Source: Cordilura impudica (Eukaryota; Arthropoda; Insecta; Diptera; Scathophagidae). Taken from it: a stretch of 64,000 nt of DNA. Every line of letters starts with the position of its first letter. Position 1 is the stretch's first letter. Positions 11,339-23,430 of the stretch are shown here, piece by piece. The position numbers and the translations under genes are program-made. Under the pieces are notes generated by a model that had not been told where the DNA came from, did not search any database, and was given only the letters and a program-made list of their open reading frames with translations. The stretch lies in NCBI GenBank assembly GCA_963682025.1, contig OY821521.1, positions 163,217,355-163,281,354 on the forward strand, read 5' to 3'.

Positions 11339-11362
11339 ACGGTTGGGTTTTTAAATACCCAT
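11339..11362 (-). repeat. piggyBac right terminal inverted repeat
   Basis: Reverse complement of 9175-9198 with one mismatch (ACGGTTGGGTTTTTAAATAC...). It lies about 110 bp after the transposase stop. Confidence 0.7.
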
Positions 11363-12349
11363 TTTCACGTTTTAGCGTGTGACGGCCAAGTGTGTTGACA
11401 ATCGCTTTTATTTTTTTCACATTACAAATGCGGCACCTAAGGCTATTTAGAATGTGCAGGCGTTTTTCATTTTTCGCATTATCCTTTATTTGACAAATCT
11501 TTTTCTGATCATTGTTTGACAAACAGAAAACGCAATTTTTCCAATTCTCAAACTAAAGGTTAAAGTTTAAAAAAAAATTTTTTTTATTATAATTTAAATT
11601 AAAAAAATTTTTTTTTTTTAATTTTTCCCACATTAATCAATCTCTAGTATTAAATAAAAAAGCAACTTGCAGTCACTATCTCTTATCAGGCCAACACAGG
11701 AATTTTTTTTTACTACTTTTGTGTTTTTAAATACCCAGTCGACTGAAATGGGTTAAATTCCTTCCTCATTGATACTGTACATATGCAAGGTATCATATGG
11801 TCGAAAATGGTCGAATCAAAATTTCTTACTAACTGTGCCCATTATTAACTTTATCAAATAAGAAACTGAGGTAAAAGTATGAATAGAAATAATTAACTAG
11901 TTCATATATCGACACAAATGAGCGGAAATTATCGATTTTCATAATGTCGGATCCATGGATCAATATGTGAGCAATTGTTTACTCTATGTCATTAATTGAA
12001 TTTACATTAAAAATCATTTTTAGTTTTTGTATCAAGTAAATGTACCCATTAATCCTTTAATGCCCGATGTTGCTTATAGGCAACATTGTATATTTTAACT
12101 TATAAGTCCCGTAATTTTTATTTTTTTCTCCTACGGTTTTTTCTCAGAGTAGCTGGATATATTGTGCAAGCCTAATTGCAAATGTTTTATTGTAAATATT
12201 GATAGAGATCATCTTATTTGATTGCACATGTAAAATTTTTTCCTGCAAAAAGTGAGTTTACAAATATTTAAAAAAAAATTTATAAAGATATTTTAAAGTT
12301 TAAATTTAAATGCTTAAATATATTGTTTGAAGATAAGAAAATTAGAAAA
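11363..12349. other. AT-rich stretch without a recognised gene
   Basis: Poly-T/A tracts at about 11565-11625. A CCCAGTCGACTGAAATGGG motif near 11737 resembles the piggyBac ends. Nothing codes convincingly. Confidence 0.5.
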
Positions 12350-13484
12350 AACAAGTAAGAGTGTTAAATTTGCCTGTGCCGAATCTTTGATACCCTCCAC
12401 CTCGGTTTGAGTATTGATAATAAATATAAACAAAATATTTGAAAAAGTAAACAATTTGTTAAACTTAATACCAAATTATTTCAGCAAATTCTTTGGTTTG
12501 ATCTGGATTTTTGTTTATTCCAAGAGTTGGTATATAGAGCTCTCTCACATTAGTAATTCGCGCTCCAGCGAGGAAAGATCGTTTTCGTCTTTTCTATTAT
12601 TTCGGATAAAAGAAAACACGTTTCGGTGTTTGCTTTTTGGTCATCGTGGTAGCTGATCGCCATGTATTTACGTTATATACCTATATGCATGCTTTTCCGG
12701 TTATATGACATAATTAGTTAAATGATTTAAAGTTTTTGCAAATTAAATAGCTCTCCCTAACCTCTATTGCGAAGGTAATGGTTGTGTAGGGTGGCTATGC
12801 GCATTAAATCGTGCTAATTGGAAATGGCTGTATAGTTTCTTTTAACTGGCCAAATAATCCTTCATTGCAGCCGTATAGGTCGGATCGAATAACAAAATAA
12901 TAACCAAAAAAGCTCTCTCTCAATTTTTTTTGTTAAAATATTGCCATATTTGGAAAATACATTTTTTTTTATTTACACAAAATCTAACCCAGTGATGCCA
13001 ACTTTTGGTTTTTAATTAAATTATGTTATTAAAATATATTTTCATTTATTTGCTCCAAATACTACTACCTGGGAATTATTCTCGAACTTCAATGTTTTGG
13101 GTTTTACCTTGCCTACCATGAAGTCAAATTTTGAAGTCATCATGAACACTGGTTCAAATTAGAGATGCCAAACGCAAAAAACCAAATGTCCCAAAAATTT
13201 TAAATAAAATAATTTGTTATCTTTATTTTCTGAAAAACTTAAAATTTTCATCCAAAAAAATTGTGAAAAATAATATATAATTAACATTCTCACCAAATTG
13301 CGCTTTATTTATGTAACAATTTTTATGTTCGCAATTCTTAAATATCATTTGAGGTTTTCTAAACTTCATTGAATTTAAATTTATATTTTCTTACCCTGAA
13401 ATGCTATTAATGTCTCCTCAATCGCAATATTTTTTTTTTTTTTTTTTAATTTCAGTTGATTTTTTAAATGTAAACATATTTGGT

Positions 13485-13665
13485 GTTTTCTGAATTTCAA
13501 TTTGTGTTTAAAAAATAAAATTTATATTTTAAAAAATCAATTGATGTCTTCTAAATTTCAAGTTATTATTTCCGACGTTTTAATATGATTTTCTGAATTT
13601 CAATTGATATTTTCTAATTTATAATTGGAAATCTGAATTCCAATAGAATTGATATTTTCTTAAAT
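13485..13665. repeat. degenerate TTTCTGAATTTCAATTGAT repeats
   Basis: About six loose copies of a TTTTCTGAATTTCAATTGAT motif. It is the same word that builds the 21-bp arrays at 40860-41080 and 51430-53180. The copies are too diverged to give a clean period. Confidence 0.55.
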
Positions 13666-14650
13666 TTGAAAATTTGAAAGGTGCAATTTTGTATTTATGT
13701 CAATATTGATGCTTTAGTTATTATAAACAATTTTTAAAAATTATGTGTTATCGCAATCAGATATTTTGTAGGTAAAGCAGAATAATAATTTTATATATAT
13801 ATATATATATATATGTAGAACTGTTTTGAAAGCAAAAAAAAAAAAACTCATTGATGAACTCGGTAACTCTATTTTGTAAACACAACAAAAAATTATTATG
13901 CCAAACTTATGGTCATATTTGTAAAAGAATAATGGAAAAACGTATGAAATAAAAGACCAGCCCTGTGTATACTCTTAACATTGTCGTGTTTGATATCTAA
14001 TTGGAAATGTTGACATTCATGTTAAAATAGAGATAACGATTGCAAAGAACAAAATTGTGCCGCCATCTATTGTGGCATAGCAACACTGAGCAAAATGAAG
14101 TGACACTCTGATTGTTAATACAAAAGAAATGTATTATCCCTAAAACAATATACATATTGGAGATTTTATATAAATAATAAAATAATATAACGATTTATTT
14201 CTAACATGCGGTTATTATGAATATACATATATAGAATATCCCACGAATTCATAATGAAAAGCTAGCTGCTGTTTATATGTCGCGCTCAACGAGGTTCTTA
14301 CTAGTCAACCGATTAGCCTTAGTTTTTAGTTAGCACAAGTTTATTCATAATCAATTTTTTGTTGTCATCTAATAGCTTTAAAAACAACTCTGAAATTTGT
14401 AATGCCGCCATATTTTTTGCATTAATGCAATCTGATATAGTGAAAATCAACTCTGTTTACATTTTAATTTGCGTGACTTCACTCCTTCATTTTTTAAAAT
14501 TTATATTTACAAAATTATTTTAATATGCAAATTATGTAAAAAAAAATGTTTAAAAGATCCGCAAAGTAAAAAATATTTGATTGCACTTAAAAATAATTTA
14601 TATATTTTGTTTTGCTTAGTGTGACACACATCAGCTGTTTTAACACACCT

Positions 14651-14935
14651 AAGGCCTAGTTAGCCACCCGTAACGTGTCAGCTGTGTTTTTCTGTTACAT
14701 GAAAAGCAATTAGAGTAGTTACCGAACTCAACTGTCACGTAACCGGAACGTCCCAATCTGTTGAAAATAGATTTTTGCTACGTTTGTACGTGACATTTAT
14801 GAACAGCTGATAAAGTTTGGTTAATTTTACACAGCAACATGCTGGTTCGTTCTTTACGTTCTATAACTGCACTAAGTACCAACGTTACAATTACGGTACA
14901 GATACATTTAGACAACGTGTGGCTAACTAGGCCTT
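14651..14935. mobile_element. MITE with 17-bp terminal inverted repeats
   Basis: The left end AAGGCCTAGTTAGCCAC (14651-14667) is the exact reverse complement of the right end (14919-14935). It lies inside a segment (about 14250-15045) that is absent from the matching inverted copy near 25550. No coding frame. The target-site duplication is not clear, so the superfamily is open. Confidence 0.65.
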
Positions 14936-16199
14936 TAGTCAGTGTTTGAAAGGTTGTTGATCTGAGTTTAGCAAACGCAGCAGCAAGTGCATTATAAATA
15001 ATAGTCATGCTAGATACTGCATAAGTTTTCATTATAAATACGGCCGTATATGTATATTATTTTATTATTATATATACGTATGTATGTATATGTAAATATT
15101 ACACACAAAAAATACAACATCAAAAGTTATTGTTGTTTTTCTTTAAATAAATTAATACATACATTTTTTTTCGGTAAATTTACATTGTTTTTTTAACAGC
15201 TGTTGGTGAATTTTTACTCTATTTATATTAACTCGTAGTGTCTGCTTTTCGACAAAATTTTGGATCGATTTTTAACACCTTTCCCGTGGCCCAATCGATC
15301 TGAAACTTCTCGTGGCGACGACAAAAACTATCTAACTCATTTTTTTAGTGATGCCAAAACAATGGAAACTTTAAAATTTTTCTAACAGAATTGATAAAAT
15401 AAAATTTACAAATGGTTAGTTTTTATAATATTATTACCACAACGACCACAAAAACAACAAGTTCAGCTATGACAACAATGCAACATTTAGAATAACAACA
15501 AGGACAGTACAGAAACATACATTCTTCAATTTTTTTTTTTTACTTCTTCAGTGATTTCTCAAGACCAATTAAACCGACTTTCATGATTTGTCAAACAGAA
15601 ACCTTCTCATGATGTTAGTCAATCATTCTCACTAAAAACGAGCTATTGAGGTCGAGATCATGACAAGAACAACATAGACAAATCATATTTCTTTAAGACT
15701 TTTTTTTACTTCTTCTTTCAATTCTCGGGACCTAATCAACCGATTTGGACGATTTTAAAGAGCAAGACATCGCAATATCAACTCCTCTTGTTATAAGGAT
15801 CACAAATATATATATTTTATGGGTTCCAAAATTTTTTTTCTAATTATTACAAACGGAATGACAAACTTATATATACCCTCTGCACACTGGGGTGGAGGGT
15901 ATAAATAAAAAATAGTTTTTGATGGTGGTCAGTCATTTTTCAAACACAATGTTGCCTATAGGCCACATTTCATAACGGCTAAACCAGGATTCGTAGGACT
16001 TTGAAATTGATATCAATTCATATTTAACAACTAACAACTACATAAACTTGAAAAATGTTTAACCACTCCGCAATTAATTCGGGCATGAAAGGGTTGAGAA
16101 AAGGTACTTTAAAAAACCAACTCTTAAAAACCAAGTTTTTATTATTGAAAATGAAATATGTCTAGAAAATAATCTTTGCAAAAAATCAAAAAATGTTTC

Positions 16200-16335
16200 A
16201 GATTATTTTTATCGTCGCCGCAATTCTGTCTGTAGAGTTTCGGATCGATTGGATCACGGGAAAGGGGTTAAAACTCGATCCAAAGTTTTGTCGACAAATA
16301 GAAAAGCTGACACCACAAGTTAATATAAAGGTATT
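16200..16335 (-). mobile_element. DINE-like family B fragment
   Basis: It matches 25010-25135 (GATCGATTGG, GGGAAAGGGGTTAAAA, GTCGACAA, AATATAAAGG) in the same orientation. The AAGGTACTTTTT array follows directly. Confidence 0.65.
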
Positions 16336-17030
16336 TTCGTAACGAAATGTAGTTTTTAATAAGGTATTTATTAAGAACATTTTGCTTTGTTAGACACGGT
16401 ATTTTTTTTTTTAAAGAAAAGTGAGTTTTTCCAGAAAAGTTACTTTTATTCAGAAAAGGTATTTTTGTTATAGAAACAATACATTTTAAGAAAGATATTT
16501 TTTAGGAGAGAGTAGTTTTATAAGGAATTGTAATTTTTAAGGGAATGTACTTCCTAATGAGAAAAGATATTTTTTAAGAGAAGACATTTCGTTTTCTGAA
16601 GTGGTACTTTTTTTAAAAAAAAGTAGGTACTTTTTTTAAGTAAAAATACGGTTTTTCTAAAAGGTACTTTTTTAAGACAATTTACGTTTTTTAGGAAAAT
16701 TTCTTTTTTTTAAGAAAATGAGCTGTTAAGAAAAGATGTTTTTTAAGAAAATGCACTGTTTTTAGAAAATTCACTCCTTTAAGAAAATGTACTATTTTAA
16801 GAAGGGCTATTTGTTAAGAAAAGGTACTTTTTTGGAAATGGTATTTTTGAAAAGAAAAACGCAATTTCTTGAGAAATGGTAATAATTTAAGAAAAAGTAC
16901 TTTTTAAAAAGAGTTACTTCAAAAAAGAAAAATAGTTTTTTTTGCAAAATCAAATATTTAATATAATAAACTTTTTTAGGAAGAGGTACTTCTTTCAGAA
17001 AAGTTACTTTTTAAATTATAGGTACTTTTT

Positions 17031-18010
17031 TAATATAATATACTGTTTTTATTAAATATACTTTTTAACAAATGGTACTTTAAAAGTTTATAATAATTAA
17101 TATTATAATGGACTTTTGTTTGGCAAAGGGGTATTTCTTTTATACCAGGGGTACTATTTTAATAAAAAAATATTCTTTTTATGGTACATTTTCAAAACGA
17201 AAATATTTTTTTTAATAAAAGTTTCTTGTAACACAAATTCTTCTTTCCTTTTTTAAGAAAATATACTTTTTAGAGAAAACATACTTTTTTTAAGGAAAGG
17301 TTCTTTTAAGAAAAAAATACCTTTTAAGAAAAGCATTTTTATAAAGATACCTTTAAGAAAGGAACTTTTCACGTAAAATTTCTTTTTAAGAAAACTGCAC
17401 TTTTGAAGAAATTGTACTTTTTAAGCAAAGATTTTTTTATGAAACATTACTTTTTTAAGAATAATCACTTTTTTAAGGAAAGGTACTTTTTAACAAAAGG
17501 TACTATTTAATAAAAGGTACTTTTTAATAAAAGGTACTTTTTAATAAAAGGTACTTTTTAATAAAAGGTACTTTTTAATAAAAGGTACTTTTTAATAAAA
17601 GGTACTTTTTAATAAAAGGTACTTTTTAATAAAAGGTACTTTTTAATAAAAGGTACTTTTAAATAAAAGGTACTTTTTAATCAAAAGTACTGTTTAATTA
17701 AAGGTACTTTTTAATAAAAGGTACTTTTTATAAAAGGTACTGTTTAATAAAGGGTACTTTTTTAAGAAAATTTTTTTGTAAAGAAAAGGTACTTTATTAA
17801 GAAAATTAAATTTTTTAATAATTTAATTTTTAAGAAAAAGTACTTGTTTAAGAAAATTTACTTCTGCAAAGAAAAGGTATTTTTTTTTTAAGAAAAGGTA
17901 CTTTTTTAAGAAAAGGTACTTTTTTAAGAAAATGTACTTTTTTAAGAAAAGGTACTTTTTTAAGAAAAGGTACTTTTTTAAGAAAAGATACTTTTCTACT
18001 TTTACTTTTG
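17031..18010 (+). repeat. tandem duplication, unit 1 (980 bp)
   Basis: It starts TAATATAATATACTG and ends CTACTTTTACTTTTG. It is almost identical to the next 1081 bp. It holds eight perfect 17-bp repeats (17517-17652). Confidence 0.9.
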
Positions 18011-19091
18011 TAATATAATATACTGTTTTTATTAAATATACTTTTTAACAAATGGTACTTTAAAAGTTTATAATAATTAATATTATAATGGACTTTTGTT
18101 TGGCAAAGGGGTATTTCTTTTATACCAGAGGTACTATTTTAATAAAAAAAATCTTCTTTTTATGGTACATTTTCAAAACGAAAATATTTTTTTTAATAAA
18201 AGTTTCTTGTAACACAAATTCTTCTTTCCTTTTTTAAGAAAATATACTTTTTAGAGAAAACATACTTTTTTTAAGGAAAGGTTCTTTTAAGAAAAAAATA
18301 CCTTTTAAGAAAAGCATTTTTATAAAGATACCTTTAAGAAAGGAACTTTTCACGTAAAATTTCTTTTTAAGAAAACTGCACTTTTGAAGAAATTGTACTT
18401 TTTAAGCAAAGATTTTTTTATGAAACATTACTTTTTTAAGAATAATCACTTTTTTAAGGAAAGGTACTTTTTAACAAAAGGTACTATTTAATAAAAGGTA
18501 CTTTTTAATAAAAGGTACTTTTTAATAAAAGGTACTTTTTAATAAAAGGTACTTTTTAATAAAAGGTACTTTTTAATAAAAGGTACTTTTTAATAAAAGG
18601 TACTTTTTAATAAAAGGTACTTTTTAATAAAAGGTACTTTTTAATAAAAGGTACTTTTTAATAAAAGGTACTTTTTAATAAAAGGTACTTTTTAATAAAA
18701 GGTACTTTTTAATAAAAGGTACTTTTAAATAAAAGGTACTTTTTAATCAAAAGTACTGTTTAATTAAAGGTACTTTTTAATAAAAGGTACTTTTTATAAA
18801 AGGTACTGTTTAATAAAAGGTACTTTTTTAAGAAAATTTTTTTGTAAAGAAAAGGTACTTTATTAAGAAAATTAAATTTTTTAATAATTTCATTTTTAAG
18901 AAAAAGTACTTGTTTAAGAAAATTTACTTCTGCAAAGAAAAGGTATTTTTTTTAAGAAAAGGTACTTTTTTAAGAAAAGGTACTTTTTAAGAAAATGTAC
19001 TTTTTTAAGAAAATGTACTTTTTTAAGAAAAGGTACTTTTTTAAGAAAAGGTACTTTTTTAAGAAAAGATACTTTTCTACTTTTACTTTTG
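18011..19091 (+). repeat. tandem duplication, unit 2 (1081 bp)
   Basis: Second copy of 17031-18010 with the same ends. It holds thirteen perfect 17-bp repeats (18497-18717) instead of eight, and one extra 18-bp unit near 19010. With a few T-run indels this accounts for the 101-bp length difference. Confidence 0.9.
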
Positions 19092-19259
19092 TAAAAAAAA
19101 AATACTTTTTTAAGAAGAGGTACCATTTTAATAAAGGCAACTTTTTTTTTTAGAAAATGTGATTTTTTTTAAAAATGCAATTTTTTCAGAAAATGTACTT
19201 TTTTGAGAAAAAGTACTTATTTAAATAAAGTACTTTTATGTACTTATATACTTAAAATG

Positions 19260-22200
19260 TTTAGTCATTACTCTACATGGTTTACTTTAAGCAAACATTT
19301 TTTTTATTGTAATTGTTATATTTTTATTTCTATATCACATTTTCGGGCAGCTTAATTAAAGTTTCTTTACTTTTCTAAAGTGAAATGTAATATTTACCTA
19401 TTGTTTACATTATGTAAGATATTAGATTTTCATTTAAAACCTAATTTCTTAGTTAATTTGTTAAACTTGTTAAGACCTGTTGTTAGGTAAACTATTTAAT
19501 TTTAATTAAAAAAGGCTTTAGTATTTTGTTTTTAAAACTACTTTAATATTTTGTTCTTATTATAATATTTCATTTAAGACTTAAGAAACAATGTTAAATT
19601 AGCGTAAACAATTCATTTTTATTGAGCTTGAAGTCTAAACATTACAAAATACACTTAAAACCATTTTTCAACTTACTAATCATTCTCAAAATGCTAACGT
19701 ACATGTTTTATCATTATTTTACGTGGTTTACTTAAACTAAACTTTTTTTGTTATTATTGTTAAATTATCATCTTGAGAACATATTTTCAGGCATGTAAAT
19801 TTAAATTTCTGTGCTTTTCTGAACAGAAATACTTTTTTTACCTATTGTTTACAATATGTAAGTAATTCGATTTGAATTAAAACCAGATTTTCTAGCTAAT
19901 TTGTTATATTTATTAAGACCTATATCAATTTGGCAATTGTTTACATTGTTTACATTGTTTACATAAGGTAAATTTTTTAATTTTCTGCTAACTATGCTTT
20001 AATATTTTGGTTTTATTGCAATATATGTTTTTTAGGACCATTAATATTATTAAATAACTGTAAACAATTGATTTTTATTGTTTTTTTTATACAATATGTA
20101 TTGAAATATAAACTGTCAATAAACTGGAAGTATAAAAAATACATTAACTCAAAACCATTTTTTTATATTTTTAATGAAACTTTGAATGTTTCATACATCT
20201 TTTAAAGTGAAATACATTAGTTACATCGTGTAAGTAATTTGATTTAATTGTTTTTAAATTTTATCAAAAAAATTTCGAACAAATATTTATACTAAGTATT
20301 GTGCCATTGTCAGTCAGCATTATTCAAAATTTATTTACCTATAATTTACATTAAGAAATTTTTATTTACCTTTTTTTTTGTAAATTTTATTACATTTTCT
20401 CTGATCTATAAATGCTTTATTATACATTTACATTGACTTTAAGTTTGATTGTATAAAAATATTCCTCATGATTTAATTCTTACAAATTTTATACTCGTAT
20501 TTATTAAAATCCAATTTTTTATTAATTTACAACGCTCACAAACATTGCTTACCTAGGGTAAATAATTAAAAATTTTTTTTTTTATATATATTTTATTTAC
20601 CACATAGTTATTTGCAATAAACTCAATCTGAAATTAATTTCAGGCCACCATTCCTTGGAATTTTCAAAACTATTTTTTAATAATGAAATAATTAAAATGT
20701 TTTTTTCCCCATTTATTTGGTATGTGTGTTTTCTTATTTGTATTAACTATTTTGCTATCAGTTATTTCTTAATTAAATTTGTAACTATAACAGAAAAAAA
20801 AAATAAAAATTCTCCACAGAGAAGGTATGTGTATGAGTGTGAGAGTGTGTATATGTGTGTATGTTACACATGATACATCTACAAACCGCAATTAATTTAA
20901 ACTGTGTATAGGAAAAAAGTCCAGGAATAAATAATTATGTTAAAAAAGATATTTTATTTACCATAAAAATAAATATATTTTTTTTTTATAAAAATTTTAT
21001 GGAAAGAGCAATCACTGCAACTGGTCACAGTTTATAATGAGCAGCGACAGCAGTTGAAATTTTAACTGACACTACACTTCTGGTATAATATCATAATGAA
21101 TATCAGGGTTTTACAACCAAGAATAACATGTAGTCGTCAACGACATTACTGACGACAGTGCTGCCAGTAGTTATAGGATACACTGTGTTCGTATAGTAGC
21201 CATCATTTTACCCTAGCAAAGATTAAAAGAATGAAAGTCACTATAGTTGCTTCAAATGTAAAATTCTAAGCCAAAACTACTTGTTTGGATTTTGGCAAGC
21301 AATTAATAAAGACAGATTGTAAGTATTTCAAGCCATGAGCGCACTTATGCTATTAGTGCTAAAAACAAAATTTTTCCAGAAAAGGACTTTTTCCGATATC
21401 TTTGCCTTATATTCATTATGTGAACAAATTAATAATGTGCTGTTAGAAATTCGTATGAAATTTTGATAGATGATAAAAATTAACTTAAATTATCATAAAT
21501 TTCAAACCCAAACCAAAAATCGAATATCATGACTAATCGGGGTTCGATTTCTTGGTCCACTAATATTTTTAAGACACCATCAGAACACATAAAAGTTTGT
21601 ATAAAAGCCAGATTTATTTATTAAAAAATTGGATTTGGTTTTTCTCTTCCTGTCCATTTTATAGGCAACACAGTCATTTTCGTTTGCATCCATGAATGTT
21701 AGCAATTTAATTATTTCAAATACTTTATCATACTGTAAAATTTTACCATAATCAGAGCCATAGCAAAAAAAAAAAAAACTTTTATACATATATATATATA
21801 TTTTTTTTTATATCAAATACACTCATACTCGAATGCATAAGTCCGTATTAAAAGTATTTTAAATATTTTTTGTTTTAAAAAAAATTTCCACTAAAGTGAT
21901 TAACAACTCTTTAGGGTTTTTTAATATGCATATTTTATGAAAACAATTGTTAATGATTGATTTTTATATGAGTGTGAGCGGTTACAAGAGTAGTATGTCA
22001 TAGTGCAACCAAAACAACAACAACAAAATAATAATAATAAGTAAATTGATATGAAAAATTAAGTGGTTATGAAAATTTCATTAAAATTGCATTTTTTTTT
22101 TTTTTTTTCATTTGAAAGTTATAGTTTTTTGTATGTCCTTGTAATTATAAAAATATATAATGGTTTTGTAAAATATTAAAATATATTATAGTGGGGATTA

Positions 22201-22380
22201 AATAAGGTTGTCACTCAATATTGCTTCAACAATTTAATATTTGATGATTTTCAACTAAACAAGGATATACAATTAATTTGTGGGAGTTACTCGAATAATT
22301 CAAATAAATTTTCAAATAATGCTTTTAATAAAGGTTGTTTTTTTAAGCCCAATAGAATTGAAAATTTAAAAAAAAAAATG
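19260..22380. other. AT-rich stretch without a recognised gene
   Basis: Repeated words such as GTTTACATTGTTTACATT (19931-19965) and several loosely repeated blocks containing TTTACCTATTGTTTACA at about 19395 and 19838, with a related ACCTATAATTTACAT at 20338. Poly-T and (TA)n tracts. The short frames show no domain. I recognise no gene. Confidence 0.5.
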
Positions 22381-22382
22381 GT

Positions 22383-22560
22383 ATAGCCCAGCACTCGAAA
22401 TTCGAGTGAAAATTATAGAAAATACTATTTTTTTCCTTCAATTTAAAAATTTATGAATATTTAAATGAGCCTAAAGGTCTGCTAATCAATTTAAGCAATT
22501 CACAACACAGGGCGTTGCATATTCAATTTAAATCATTCTCATTAACAGGGTGTAACGAAT
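22383..22560 (-). mobile_element. nonautonomous Helitron-like fragment, 3' end
   Basis: CAGCACTCGAAATTCGAGTG (22389-22408) holds the CTCGAAATTCGAG hairpin seen at the 3' ends at 36449, 38249 and (inverted) 37690. The CCTAAAGG...GCTAATCAATTT block at about 22470 also matches those copies. The terminal CTAG is mutated to TATAG. Confidence 0.55.
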
Positions 22561-22959
22561 TATTAGAAATATTTTATTTTATTTAATTAAATATATTTTT
22601 AAGACCGATTAAAAATAAATTTTATCATTCTCAGCTTCTCCTCCATATAAACTATAAGTATGCCAATTTTCACACTCCTCCGTGCCCGCATATTGCTTAA
22701 AAAGGGAACTAAAAGTTTATCTTCACGTAATAATATATGGATAACACAAAAATTTAAATTTTTTAATATTTTTTTTTTTTTTTTTGAAGAATCAATATAT
22801 GGCATAAACATTCGAAAGTGGCTTCGTGTATATGGCCACCGCGACTGTTCCTGACGAAGCGCATTCTGGACGTTTCTCGAAGTCAACTTATCGCAGAATA
22901 CTGATTTCATTAAGTCAATGGTTGTGGTCGTCGTATTGCTCATGACACCATCCAGTTGA
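22561..22959. other. no recognised gene
   Basis: A less AT-rich patch at 22815-22960 gives short open frames on both strands. I see no domain or repeat partner for it. Confidence 0.4.
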
Positions 22960-23338
22960 GACCAAATCTCGTACGGATCTATAAAGAAAATTTGGTCATG
23001 ATCAGTATGATAAATTAAATCTTAAGGCAATTCAAGACGATCTTATAGGAATTATTTTTATGAGGACAGGGCCTGAACATAAACCGATTTTCATTAATTT
23101 AAATACCGATCATCTACGGCCAACAAAAGTTTATATACTGAATTTCATCCAAAAAATATATTTATATTTGCGACCTGTAGTGTAATTACAAGATTTACAC
23201 ACGGAAGGACGGACGGACGGACGGACGCTAAATTAACTTAGAAATTTATTCAGTTTCGATCGTTATAATTAAATGTGGGTCTTGGCCTTGTATTTTTGGT
23301 AGTCACAAATAGAGGTATATATATATAGCGTATAAAAC
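22960..23338 (+). mobile_element. DINE-like family A, old degenerate copy
   Basis: Clearly diverged match to family A: GGCCTGAACATAAACCGATT, GCGACCTGTAGTGTAATTAC, GGACGGACGGACGGACG (23203-23226) and GTATTTTTGGTAGTCACAAA. The tag end is not recognisable. Confidence 0.65.
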
Positions 23339-23430
23339 TGTAGTACATGCATATTTCGGAAAATGTAACGATACCAAATATAACAGGGTTTCGATGAATA
23401 GCTTTCTTACAATATTCGGATAGATTTAAT

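Larger units (their letters stand above)
9175..11362 (+). mobile_element. piggyBac-type DNA transposon (degenerate)
   Basis: The ends are 24-bp inverted repeats with one mismatch: left 9175-9198 (ATGGGTATTTAAATACC...), right 11339-11362. A TTAA lies inside each repeat (9182 and 11351), so the true piggyBac boundary may be the TTAA followed by ATACCCAACCG on the left and AAACCCAACCG on the right. The transposase pseudogene lies between them in the expected place. A third similar motif, TTTTTAAATACCCA, occurs at about 11724. Confidence 0.75.
12350..15904 (+). mobile_element. DINE-like family B element, long copy
   Basis: It opens with AACAAGTAAGAGTGTTAAAT, then GATACCCTCCACC, and closes with TATACCCTCTGCACACTGGGG then GGAGGGTATAAA. 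Its last 700 bp match the plus strand of 24346-25170 in inverted orientation, including a block around GACAAAATTTTGGATCGAT (15252) and one around CAAACGGAATGACAAAC (15850). 13795-14060 and 14060-14280 match 26200-26410 and 25495-25745 inverted. A (TA)n run lies at 13794-13813. No transposase or helicase frame is present, so it would be nonautonomous. Treating both ends as one element is an inference from the matching tag and tail. Confidence 0.6.
16336..19250. repeat. AAGAAAAGGTACTTTTTT minisatellite array
   Basis: A 2.9-kb array of AAGGTACTTTTT-centred units, degenerate at the left and homogeneous inside. There are two versions of the unit: 17 bp (GGTACTTTTTAATAAAA) and 18 bp (GGTACTTTTTTAAGAAAA). 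The same family occurs, often in reverse complement, at 41800-42046, 45290-46185 and 57960-58140. Minus-strand frames reading KKVPFL repeats are by-products. Confidence 0.9.

Noticed and set aside
12414..12656. 80-codon frame as a gene
   Set aside because: No domain. It lies inside the family B element and includes serine-rich low-complexity sequence.
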